NCBI GenBank assembly: GCA_031261785.1 | Contig: JAISIZ010000084.1 | Location: forward strand, 1-39,086 | Direction of reading: 5' to 3' | DNA length: 39,086 nt | DNA from: Mediterranea sp. (in: CFB group bacteria) | Lineage (GTDB): Bacteria > Bacteroidota > Bacteroidia > Bacteroidales > Bacteroidaceae | Shown: in pieces, positions 26,022 through 32,997 of the stretch | Numbering within the stretch: position 1 is the stretch's first letter | How the letters are laid out: each line of letters opens with the position of its first letter | Notes under the pieces: model-generated | Database searches by the model: none | The model's input: only the letters and a program-made list of their open reading frames with translations | Told to the model about the DNA's origin: nothing | Translations under genes and position numbers: made by a program

Positions 26022-26969
26022 TCAATGCGCGGCGAGGTATGCGGTGATGTCGTGCTCGATGCGTTGGGCGATGTCGGTGGTATCTTCCTTGACAAAGGTT
26101 TCACCTGTGATGTGCTCGTACAGTTCGATGTAGCGGTCGCTGATGCTCTGTACGATGGCGGGTGTCATCTCGGGCACGGCCTGTCCGGCCTTGCCCTGGA
26201 AGCCGTTCTCCATCAGCCATTCGCGCACGAACTCCTTGGAGAGTTGCTTCTGCGGCTCTCCCTTGGCGAAGCGCTCCTCGTAACCTTCGGAGTAGAAGTA
26301 GCGGCTGGAATCGGGCGTATGTATCTCGTCCATGAGGTAGATGGTGCCTTCGTGCTTGCCGAACTCGTATTTGGTGTCTACCAGGATCAGTCCGCGCCGG
26401 GCGGCGATCTCCGTGCCGCGTTGGAACAGGGCGAGGGTGTAGCGTTCCAGCAGGGCGTACTCTTCGGGCGTGGCCAGTCCTTGGCGCAGGATTTCCTCCT
26501 TGGAGATGTCCTCGTCGTGCAATCCTTGCTCGGCTTTGGTGGTGGGGGTGATGATGGGGTGGGGGAATTTCTGGTTCTCGCGCATCCCCTCGGGCAGGGT
26601 CACGCCGCATATCTGGCGCGCGCCGCTCTTGTAAGCTCTCCAGGCGCTGCCGCAGAGGTAGCCCCGCACGATCATCTCCACGGGGAATCCCTCGCAGAGC
26701 ACGCCCACGGTGACCATGGGGTGGGGTACGGCCAGCTTCCAGTTGGGGCAGATGTCGGTGGTGGCGTCGAGAAACTTGGCGGCGATCTGGTTCAGCATCT
26801 GTCCTTTGTAGGGGATGCCCTCGGGGAGCACCACGTCGAAGGCCGAGATGCGGTCGGTGGCTACCATGACGAGCCGCTCACCGTTGATGTTGTACACGTC
26901 GCGCACTTTCCCGTGGTACACGTTTTGTTGTCCCGGGAAGTGGAATTCTGTTTGGGTCAATGCTTTCAT
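26022..26969 (-). CDS. purC: SAICAR synthase (purine biosynthesis)
   Basis: The 315-residue protein matches phosphoribosylaminoimidazole-succinocarboxamide synthase, which joins CAIR and aspartate using ATP. Visible motifs are [11 protein letters not shown] near the start, [49 protein letters not shown] and [12 protein letters not shown]. The length suits the longer version (about 300-315) of the family found in Bacteroidota. It lies 58 bases below the PhoH-like gene. Confidence 0.96.
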   Translation of the reverse strand: MKALTQTEFHFPGQQNVYHGKVRDVYNINGERLVMVATDRISAFDVVLPEGIPYKGQMLNQIAAKFLDATTDICPNWKLAVPHPMVTVGVLCEGFPVEMIVRGYLCGSAWRAYKSGARQICGVTLPEGMRENQKFPHPIITPTTKAEQGLHDEDISKEEILRQGLATPEEYALLERYTLALFQRGTEIAARRGLILVDTKYEFGKHEGTIYLMDEIHTPDSSRYFYSEGYEERFAKGEPQKQLSKEFVREWLMENGFQGKAGQAVPEMTPAIVQSISDRYIELYEHITGETFVKEDTTDIAQRIEHDITAYLAAH

Positions 26970-27027
26970 ACTTTATCTATTATTTATAGTTGAGGAGTTG
27001 ACAAGTTGGCAAGGTCTTGTTCATTGG

Positions 27028-27978
27028 TTAACTTGTTCCCTTGTCTCCTCCTTCCTTCTCGTAGGCCTCGACGATGCGTGTGACGAGCTTGTGCCTCACG
27101 ATGTCCTTCTTGTTGAGTTCCACTACGCCGATGCCTTTCACTCCCCTGAGTATGCGCAGCGCCTGTACCAATCCCGAGCGTTGGGTGCTGGGAAGGTCGA
27201 TCTGCGTGATGTCACCCGTCACGATCATCTTGGTGTTCATGCCCATGCGGGTGAGGAACATCTTGATTTGCTGGGTGGTGGTGTTCTGCGCCTCGTCGAG
27301 AATGACGACGGCGTCGTTCAGCGTGCGTCCCCTCATGAAGGCGAGTGGCGCGATCTGTATCACGTTCAGTTCCATATACTCCTTCAGCTTGGCGGCGGGC
27401 AGCATGTCCTGCAGGGCGTCGTACAGTGGCTGTAGGTAGGGGTCTATCTTGTCCTTCATGTCGCCGGGCAGGAATCCGAGTTTCTCGCCCGCTTCCACGG
27501 CGGGGCGGCAGAGGATGATTTTCTTCTTTTCCTTGTTCTTGAGGGCGCGCACGGCCAAGGCGATGGCGGTGTAAGTCTTGCCCGATCCGGCGGGGCCGAT
27601 GGCGAACACCAAGTCGTGGGTCGCGAACGTCTCTACCAGCTTCAGCTGGTTCTCGCTTCGGGGTATGATGGGCTTGCCGCCAGCGCCGAACACGATGATG
27701 TTGCCGTTTTGTTCCTCCGGGGGAATGTCACCCTTCACGATGTCGATGATGACTTCCTCCTTCAGCGCGTTGTGCTCGGCCGCGTACTTCTCCAGCTTGA
27801 CGACATTCTCCGCGAAGGCGCACATCTCCTCTTCGTCGCCCAGCACCTTGATGACGTTGCCGCGTGCCACGATGCGTAGTTTAGGATATAACGCTTTTAT
27901 CAACTGCATGTTGGCGTTGTTCACGCCGTAAAAGACGACCGGGTCGACTTCTTCCAAAACAATCAGTTTCTCTATCAT
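27028..27978 (-). CDS. PhoH-like ATPase
   Basis: The 316-residue protein has a short N-terminal domain with a KH-like fold (about 1-85) and a PhoH ATPase domain. Walker A is GPAGSGKT at 128-135, Walker B is VVILDEAQN, and DITQIDLP and RHKLVTRIVEAYE follow. The family (PhoH/YbeZ) is linked to RNA metabolism and ribosome maturation, though its exact reaction is unsettled. It heads a minus-strand series with purC, menG and aroE and has a full -7 box about 30 bases upstream. Its last codons and stop fall in a repeat of CTTGT-like words that continues into the gap. Confidence 0.93.
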   Translation of the reverse strand: MIEKLIVLEEVDPVVFYGVNNANMQLIKALYPKLRIVARGNVIKVLGDEEEMCAFAENVVKLEKYAAEHNALKEEVIIDIVKGDIPPEEQNGNIIVFGAGGKPIIPRSENQLKLVETFATHDLVFAIGPAGSGKTYTAIALAVRALKNKEKKKIILCRPAVEAGEKLGFLPGDMKDKIDPYLQPLYDALQDMLPAAKLKEYMELNVIQIAPLAFMRGRTLNDAVVILDEAQNTTTQQIKMFLTRMGMNTKMIVTGDITQIDLPSTQRSGLVQALRILRGVKGIGVVELNKKDIVRHKLVTRIVEAYEKEGGDKGTS

Positions 27979-28004
27979 TCAATCGTATTAAAGGAAAATT
28001 TCCG

Positions 28005-28012
28005 CAAAAGTA
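28005..28012 (-). promoter_or_regulatory. -7 box for the PhoH-like gene series
   Basis: The minus strand reads TACTTTTG, a full -7 match, about 30 bases before the start at 27978. No TTTG is seen at the ideal -33 spacing. Confidence 0.55.
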
Positions 28013-28055
28013 GTGAAAGGTTTTGGATTATGGTGGCAGAGAATCCAAAATTCCC

Positions 28056-28063
28056 TATTTTTG
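28056..28063 (+). promoter_or_regulatory. -7 box for the secreted flavin-barrel gene
   Basis: TATTTTTG fully matches TAnnTTTG and lies about 38 bases before the ATG at 28102. No -33 box at ideal spacing. Confidence 0.5.
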
Positions 28064-28101
28064 CCGCTGAATATAAACAATCGTAATAGTAACCTAACAT
28101 C

Positions 28102-28587
28102 ATGAAGCAATTAACCCTTCTCGTGGTGACTTTGCTGCTCACGGCAGCGCCCACGTTCGCCCAAACTCCCGCAGCCAGCCCGAAGGCGGCTCCCATGCAA
28201 CAAGTGTGCGACTTCCTGAAGAAGTGCGGCACCTACTACATCGCCACCGTGGATGGCGACCAGCCGCGTGTGCGGCCGTTCGGTACGGTACACATCTTCG
28301 ACGGACGCCTGTACATCCAGACCGGGCGTAGCAAGCGCATCGCCAAACAACTGGCCAAGAACCCGAAGGCGGAGATTTGCGCCTTTAACGGACAGCAGTG
28401 GATACGCGTGCAAACCACCCTCCGCGAGGACACCCGCAAGGCCGCCAAGCAGAGCATGCTCGACGCCTATCCCAGCCTGAAGGCTATGTATTCCGTCGAC
28501 GACCCCAATACGCTGGTTCTCTACATGCAGGATACCACCGCTACCATCAGCTCGTTCGCGGGCAAGGACGTGGTGCTGAAGTTCTGA
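28102..28587 (+). CDS. Exported pyridoxamine-5'-phosphate-oxidase-like (flavin split-barrel) protein
   Basis: The 161-residue protein begins with a signal peptide (about 1-20, cut after FAQ). A split-barrel domain of the pyridoxamine 5'-phosphate oxidase superfamily follows: YYIATVDGDQPRVRPFGTV, LYIQTGRSKRIAKQLAKNPKAEIC and WIRVQTTL. These proteins bind FMN, F420 or heme; the cofactor and substrate here are unknown. An export signal is unusual for this mainly cytoplasmic superfamily, though small exported members occur in Bacteroidota. It stands alone between a promoter and a 19-bp inverted repeat. Confidence 0.85.
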   Translation: MKQLTLLVVTLLLTAAPTFAQTPAASPKAAPMQQVCDFLKKCGTYYIATVDGDQPRVRPFGTVHIFDGRLYIQTGRSKRIAKQLAKNPKAEICAFNGQQWIRVQTTLREDTRKAAKQSMLDAYPSLKAMYSVDDPNTLVLYMQDTTATISSFAGKDVVLKF

Positions 28588-28661
28588 AGCGAGTATACTT
28601 CGTGCGGCCTGTTTTTGTGCTTGGGGCGAAAGGTGCGCATTGGGACAAAGCGGAACTCATT

Positions 28662-28730
28662 AGACGCTGATGACACGGATAACACGGATCTAAAATATAT
28701 AAATCCGTCTCATCCGTGTCATCAGCGTCT
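28662..28730. repeat. Class-3 inverted repeat, possible bidirectional terminator
   Basis: Two perfect 19-base arms (starting AGACGCTGATGACACGGAT) face each other across an AT-rich centre with partly complementary words. The design resembles class-2 pairs but with ACACGGA words instead of ACACAGA. It sits between the convergent flavin-barrel gene and transposase remnant, so it may also end transcription. Confidence 0.8.
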
Positions 28731-28773
28731 AAAAAATCATTGCACAAAATTACCCCGCACGAGGTATAAGTTG

Positions 28774-29184
28774 CTATAACGTTTCGATCTCCGCCTCGCT
28801 GAGTTTAGTCACTTGGGCGATCGTGGCGATAGGCATGTTCAAGCGTTTGAGTTCTTTGGCCACGGCGGCCTTGGTCTTGGCTTCTGTTTCCGCCCTGACT
28901 TTCTTGGCATTTTCATTAGCCTTCGCTTCGGCTTTCGCGGCCTTCGCTTCGACTTTCGCGACGTGCGCTTTTAAGCGCGCATCAGCTTCTGCGGCGAGCG
29001 CTTCAGCTTCCACTACCTTTCGCTCCATAGCTCTCCATGCTCCCTCGTTCGAACGGTACGAATTGAGGGCGCAATCATAGTCCCACATCTCTTGGGGGGT
29101 AAGGGATCGTAGGCTCGCTATTTCTTCGAGTTCCTTCATGACGTCCATATCGGTCTTGAAGGGAATTTTTTCCAATTTGTCCAT
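28774..29184 (-). pseudogene. C-terminal remnant of a PD-(D/E)XK (Rpn-type) transposase/nuclease
   Basis: Family-like sequence starts near 29214 with ERWIYVLTNMDKLEKIPFK and continues through RSLTPQEMWDYDCALNSYR, which matches the C-terminal third of the PDDEXK_2/Rpn family (full length about 280-320). The N-terminal nuclease domain is gone. The tail is an alanine- and glutamate-rich predicted coiled coil of EAKA-type repeats ending in LNMPIATIAQVTKLSEAEIETL, which keeps the usual final helix. A perfect promoter lies just upstream, inside the point where the longer frame would begin, so a 136-residue product from the ATG at 29184 is plausible. It is either decaying or kept as a short coiled-coil protein. 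Confidence 0.72.
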
Positions 29185-29225
29185 GTTCGTCAATACATAA
29201 ATCCAACGTTCAAAGTGTGTGTTCG

Positions 29226-29256
29226 CAAATATAGGCATTTTGTGACTTTTGGCAAA
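29226..29256 (-). promoter_or_regulatory. Canonical promoter of the transposase remnant
   Basis: On the minus strand TTTG (29256-29253) is followed after exactly 19 bases by TATATTTG (29233-29226), a full match to the Bacteroidota consensus. The predicted transcript start near 29219 lies about 35 bases before the ATG at 29184. Confidence 0.7.
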
Positions 29257-29332
29257 TTATCATCGCCCAAATGAAAATAAATCTGTTATTTCGCGGGCAA
29301 ACACCATTAAATTAGAAAATAAAGAAAGAACG

Positions 29333-30364
29333 ATGAGAAGTTTTGCTTCTGACAACAACTCGGGCGTGCATCCGCTGGTGATGGAAGCGCTCGCCAAGGC
29401 CAATGCGGACCATGCTTTGGGGTATGGGGACGACCCGTGGACGGCCGAGGCCGCGAATCGTGTGAGGGAGGCCTTCGGATCCGAATGTCTGCCTCTGTTC
29501 GTGTTCAACGGCACGGGGAGTAACGTGGTGGCGCTGGGGCTAATGACGCGGCCGTACCATTCCATCCTTTGCGCGGAGACGGCGCACATTTATGTCGACG
29601 AGTGTGGCGCTCCCGTGAAGATGACGGGATGCCAGATACGCCCCGTACAGACACCCGACGGCAAGCTGACCCCCGAGCTGATACAGCCTTACCTGCATGG
29701 TTTCGGCGACCAGCACCACTCGCAGCCGAGAGCCGTCTACGTCTCTCAATGCACGGAGATGGGGACAGTCTATACCGCCGACGAACTGCGACGCCTCGTC
29801 GACTTCGCCCATCAACACGGCATGTACGTGCACGTGGACGGCGCGCGTATCGCCAATGCCTGTGCCGCGTTGGGACTGTCGCTCCGCGAACTGACGGCGG
29901 ATTGCGGGGTGGACGTGCTGACCTTCGGCGGAACGAAGAACGGCCTGATGATGGGCGAGTGCGTGGTGATATTCAACAAAGAGATGCAGGCCGAGGCACG
30001 CTTCGTGCGGAAGCAGTCGGCGCAACTCGCCTCGAAGATGCGCTACCTGTCGTGCCAGTTCACCGCTTATCTCACCGACGGGCTGTGGCTGCGCAACGCC
30101 AGGCACGCCAACGCCATGGCAATCCGGTTGTACGAAGGTTTGCGTGAACTGCCCGGCGTGCGCTTCACGCAGCGGGTGGAGAGCAACCAGTTGTTTCTCA
30201 CCATGCCGCGGGCGGCGATCGACGAGTTGCTACGCTCGTACTTCTTCTACTTCTGGAACGAGGAGGCCGACGAGATTCGATTCGTCACCTCGTTCGACAC
30301 GACGGAGGCCGACGTCGACGAGTTGCTCGCTAAATGCTGTCGGCTTCTATGTAACCGTTCATGA
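29333..30364 (+). CDS. Low-specificity L-threonine aldolase
   Basis: The 343-residue PLP enzyme of the beta-eliminating lyase/threonine aldolase family cleaves L-threonine or allo-threonine to glycine and acetaldehyde. The start SFASDNNSGVHPLVMEAL, VFNGTGSNVVAL, Asp169 in HVDGARIANA and the PLP Lys202 in TFGGTKNGLMMGE are present. The start at 29333 follows a purine-rich leader; an earlier in-frame ATG adds 28 unrelated residues. The last codons overlap the convergent LuxR-type gene by 35 bases. It might instead act on related beta-hydroxy amino acids. Confidence 0.93.
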   Translation: MRSFASDNNSGVHPLVMEALAKANADHALGYGDDPWTAEAANRVREAFGSECLPLFVFNGTGSNVVALGLMTRPYHSILCAETAHIYVDECGAPVKMTGCQIRPVQTPDGKLTPELIQPYLHGFGDQHHSQPRAVYVSQCTEMGTVYTADELRRLVDFAHQHGMYVHVDGARIANACAALGLSLRELTADCGVDVLTFGGTKNGLMMGECVVIFNKEMQAEARFVRKQSAQLASKMRYLSCQFTAYLTDGLWLRNARHANAMAIRLYEGLRELPGVRFTQRVESNQLFLTMPRAAIDELLRSYFFYFWNEEADEIRFVTSFDTTEADVDELLAKCCRLLCNRS

Positions 30365-30899
30365 CGGCATAGATCGTCAATCCCGACACCGATTTGATAC
30401 CGAGCTTTTCGGTGATGTTCTTACGGTGGGTGATGACGGTGGTGAGGCTGATGCTCAGCTTGTCGGCGATCTCCTTGTTGATGAATCCCTTCACGATGAG
30501 CACCAGCACCTCTATCTCCCTGCCCGTGAGCGTGTCGGGGTGTCCGTGCGGATGGGCGTGTTGGTGCATCTTCAGGATGTCCTTCACCAGCTCTTCCTCC
30601 GGCTCGCGGATGTCGAGCATGGGTACGCCCGCTTGCTGGAACGAGCGGCTGTCGCCTGCCCCGAGCACGATGGTTTTTCGCTTTCGGGGCAGGAAGAAAG
30701 CGTTGTGACGCAGGTAGACTTGCGTGGAGACGAAGTAGTGGGCGTACATGTCGGGCGTGTCGTCCGTCAGCTCGGCGAAGTTGCGGAAGATGCGGATGGT
30801 GGCCATGGGGATGATCTTTTCCAGGATATATTTCAGGCCGATTCCGGTCAGCGTGTTCGATTCGACGATGGCGATCTCGGGTGTTGATTGATGGTTCAT
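30330..30899 (-). CDS. LuxR-type regulator with a receiver-like domain lacking the phospho-site
   Basis: The 189-residue protein has a C-terminal LuxR helix-turn-helix (122-187: LTGREIEVLVLIVKGFINKE then VITHRKNITEKLGI). The N-terminal half resembles a receiver in size and opening strand (EIAIVESN), but I see no aspartate after the third strand (YAHYFVSTQVY) and no conserved lysine near the end. Phosphorylation is therefore unlikely. A histidine-rich linker lies at 112-120 (HQHAHPHGH). Its ATG overlaps the stop of the FAD oxidoreductase gene as ATGA, so the two are translationally coupled. It may sense a metal, redox state or ligand instead of a phosphoryl group; that is inference. Confidence 0.88.
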   Translation of the reverse strand: MNHQSTPEIAIVESNTLTGIGLKYILEKIIPMATIRIFRNFAELTDDTPDMYAHYFVSTQVYLRHNAFFLPRKRKTIVLGAGDSRSFQQAGVPMLDIREPEEELVKDILKMHQHAHPHGHPDTLTGREIEVLVLIVKGFINKEIADKLSISLTTVITHRKNITEKLGIKSVSGLTIYAVMNGYIEADSI

Positions 30900-32500
30900 G
30901 CTTTTTTGTTTCCTTTCATTACATATTCCGCCACGGCCTCCGCACAGCGTTCGCCGTCCATGCCGGCCGACACGATTCCTCCGGCGTATCCCGCTCCCTC
31001 GCCGCAAGGGAAGAGGCCGCCGATGGTGACGTGTTGCAGCGTCTCCTTGTCGCGCAGGATGCGTACGGGTGCCGACGTGCGTGTCTCCACGCCGATCATC
31101 ACCGCTTCGTTGGTGAGGAAACCGTGGCTGGCGCGGCCAAACTGCTGGAATCCCTGCGCCAGCCGTCGGGTAATGAAGGTCGGCATCCAGAAGTGCAGCG
31201 GTGAAGAGACCAGCCCGGGGTTGTACGACGATTCGGGCAGGTCGTAGCTTAGCTTCCGTCGGGTGAAGTCGAGCATCCGCTGCGCCGGCGCGCTCTGTCG
31301 CATTCCTCCTTGCAGCCAGCACTGCCGTTCCATCTCCTCTTGCAGGCGCAGCATCGCCAGCCGCGGGTCGTCACCGTCGGATTCTTCATACTTCATTCTT
31401 AATTCTTCATTCTCCAAGTCCTCGGGCCGGATCTCGACCACCATGCCGGCGTTGCTCCATCGCGAGCCGCGGTTGGAGGCCGACATGCCGTTCACCACCA
31501 CCTGCTCGGGATGGGTGGAGGCGGGAATCACCACTCCACCGGGGCACATGCAGAAGCTATACACGCCCCGTCCGTCGGCTTGCGTCACGAAGCTGTACTC
31601 GGCGGCGGGGAGGTAGGCTCCCCGTCCGTTCTTGGAGTGATACTGTATCTGGTCGATGAGTTCGGCGGGATGTTCGAGCCTGACGCCCATCGCTATACCT
31701 TTGGCTTCTATGTCGACGTTGTTGGCGGCCAGCCATCGGTACACGTCGCGGGCGGAGTGTCCGGTGGCGAGGATGACGGGGCCGGACAGGGTCTCGCCCG
31801 TTTGCGTCTCTATGCCTTTCACCTCGCCGTGCTCGATGATGAGGGCGTCCATGCGGGTAAGGAAGCGTACTTCGCCGCCGCAGCCCGTGATGGTGGCGCG
31901 CATGTTCTCGATGACGCGCGGCAGCTTGTCGGTGCCGATGTGCGGATGGGCGTCGGCCAGTATGGCGGTCGACGCGCCGTGTTGGCAAAACACGTTCAGG
32001 ATCTTCTCCACGTTGCCTCGCTTCTTGCTGCGGGTGTAGAGCTTGCCGTCGGAGTAGGCACCGGCTCCTCCCTCGCCGAAGCTGTAGTTGGATTCGGGAT
32101 CCACCGTCTGCGTGCGTGCGATTTGCGCCAGGTCTTTCTTCCGTTCGCGCACGTTCTTGCCCCGTTCTACGACGACGGGTCGCAGGCCCAGCTCGATAAG
32201 GCGCAGGGCGGCGAACAGTCCGCCGGGTCCGGCGCCCACGACGATGACTTGCGGTCGTCCCTCTACATTATTATATAGGGTCGGTTCGTACTCCTCCCGG
32301 TCGGGTATCTCGTTGATGTAGACCCGCACATTGAGGTTGACCACTACGGCGCGTTGCCGGGCGTCGATGCTCCGCTTCAGCACGCGCGTGGCCTTGATGG
32401 CTTTCGCGTTCAAGCCTTTCTCTTCGGAAAGGTAGGCGATGAGACGCCGCTCGTCGGCGGCGATCTCGGGGGATAGGCGTAATTGGTATTCTTGTATCAT
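30896..32500 (-). CDS. FAD-dependent oxidoreductase (COG2509 type)
   Basis: The 534-residue protein has a small N-terminal domain (1-80), the FAD-binding VIVVGAGPGGLFAALRL (about 85-101), SNYSFGEGGAGAYSDGKLYTR, GHSARDVYRWL, and a C-terminal GLFPCGEGAGYAGGIVSAG. It belongs to a widespread, poorly characterised flavoprotein family; no substrate is known. The start at 32500 is preferred over an ATG nine codons upstream because the latter lies inside a class-1 repeat. Residues about 361-373 are encoded by an AT-rich AATGAAG-type repeat inserted in frame. It is coupled to the LuxR-type gene through an ATGA overlap. Confidence 0.9.
   Translation of the reverse strand: MIQEYQLRLSPEIAADERRLIAYLSEEKGLNAKAIKATRVLKRSIDARQRAVVVNLNVRVYINEIPDREEYEPTLYNNVEGRPQVIVVGAGPGGLFAALRLIELGLRPVVVERGKNVRERKKDLAQIARTQTVDPESNYSFGEGGAGAYSDGKLYTRSKKRGNVEKILNVFCQHGASTAILADAHPHIGTDKLPRVIENMRATITGCGGEVRFLTRMDALIIEHGEVKGIETQTGETLSGPVILATGHSARDVYRWLAANNVDIEAKGIAMGVRLEHPAELIDQIQYHSKNGRGAYLPAAEYSFVTQADGRGVYSFCMCPGGVVIPASTHPEQVVVNGMSASNRGSRWSNAGMVVEIRPEDLENEELRMKYEESDGDDPRLAMLRLQEEMERQCWLQGGMRQSAPAQRMLDFTRRKLSYDLPESSYNPGLVSSPLHFWMPTFITRRLAQGFQQFGRASHGFLTNEAVMIGVETRTSAPVRILRDKETLQHVTIGGLFPCGEGAGYAGGIVSAGMDGERCAEAVAEYVMKGNKKA
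31380..31412 (-). repeat. AATGAAG-type repeat inside the FAD oxidoreductase gene
   Basis: On the minus strand this 33-base stretch is made of AATGAAGAAT, TAAGAATGAAG and TATGAAGAAT words, nearly free of C. It matches the style of the heptamer array at 38845-38876. It encodes NEELRMKYEES in frame, with GC-rich coding sequence on both sides. Confidence 0.75.
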
Positions 32501-32502
32501 AT

Positions 32503-32536
32503 CACCACAGAGGACACAGAGTTCCACAGAGTTTTT
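32503..32536 (+). repeat. Class-1 repeat, left end of the GxxExxY unit
   Basis: Begins CACCACAGAGGACACAGAG and ends in AGTTTTT. It is nearly a perfect inverse of 32961-32994; the two bracket the GxxExxY gene with their CACCACAG ends outward. It begins two bases after the FAD oxidoreductase start codon position and eight bases before the GxxExxY stop. Confidence 0.9.
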
Positions 32537-32543
32537 AAAGAGT

Positions 32544-32915
32544 TTATAAAATATATCTTTTGATTCCCTTTTTCAGGCTGCTTTCATTGAAGTTTATTAA
32601 TAGTCCATATTTGATCTTCGATAATTTCAAATATGTCAGAAGTTGAGCTGCGTGCAAGGGATGCAATTCTTCGACGGCTTTTAATTCTATGACAACAGAA
32701 TTGTTTACCACAATATCCATTCTATATCCAGCGTTTATCGTATGGCCTTTGTATGCGATAGGTAGGAGCTTTTGCCTTTCAACGGTTAAACCGCACAATG
32801 TTAATTCGAAGCATAAGCATTCTTCGTACGCACTTTCCAACAACCCTGGGCCTAAAGCTGTATGAACCTCGTAGGCCTTGTTCAAAATCATTCCAGTCAA
32901 TTCATTTATATCCAT
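32544..32915 (-). CDS. GxxExxY protein (PD-(D/E)XK nuclease fold)
   Basis: The 123-residue protein matches the GxxExxY family (PF13366) at full length. The name motif is G24-L-L-E27-S-A-Y30 and the nuclease-type residues are intact: Asp67 in YRMDIVV and Glu77-Leu-Lys79 in VIELKAVE, followed by HAAQLLTYLKL and GLLINFN. The fold suggests DNA binding or cleavage, but no member's function is established to my knowledge. The gene is much richer in A and T than its neighbours, which suggests transfer. It is enclosed by inward-facing class-1 repeats, placed between two unrelated housekeeping genes. Confidence 0.92.
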   Translation of the reverse strand: MDINELTGMILNKAYEVHTALGPGLLESAYEECLCFELTLCGLTVERQKLLPIAYKGHTINAGYRMDIVVNNSVVIELKAVEELHPLHAAQLLTYLKLSKIKYGLLINFNESSLKKGIKRYIL

Positions 32916-32960
32916 ATAGTATCATTTATTTTATCCACTAATAGCATTCACTTTTAATTT

Positions 32961-32994
32961 AAAAACTCTGTGAAACTCTGTGTCCTCTGTGGTG
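32961..32994 (-). repeat. Class-1 repeat, right end of the GxxExxY unit
   Basis: Inverse of the copy at 32503-32536 with two or three differences. It ends four bases before the radA stop codon at 32998, so the whole GxxExxY unit sits tightly in the gap. Confidence 0.9.
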
Positions 32995-32997
32995 CTT

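Noticed and set aside
30330..31322. Extended 330-codon form of the LuxR-type gene
   Set aside because: The extra N-terminus runs antisense-free through the oxidoreductase gene in another frame without motifs. The start at 30899 fits the domain and the ATGA overlap.
32503..32994. Target-site duplication around the GxxExxY unit
   Set aside because: I compared the flanking bases on both sides and saw no convincing direct repeat, so transposition in the classical sense is not shown.
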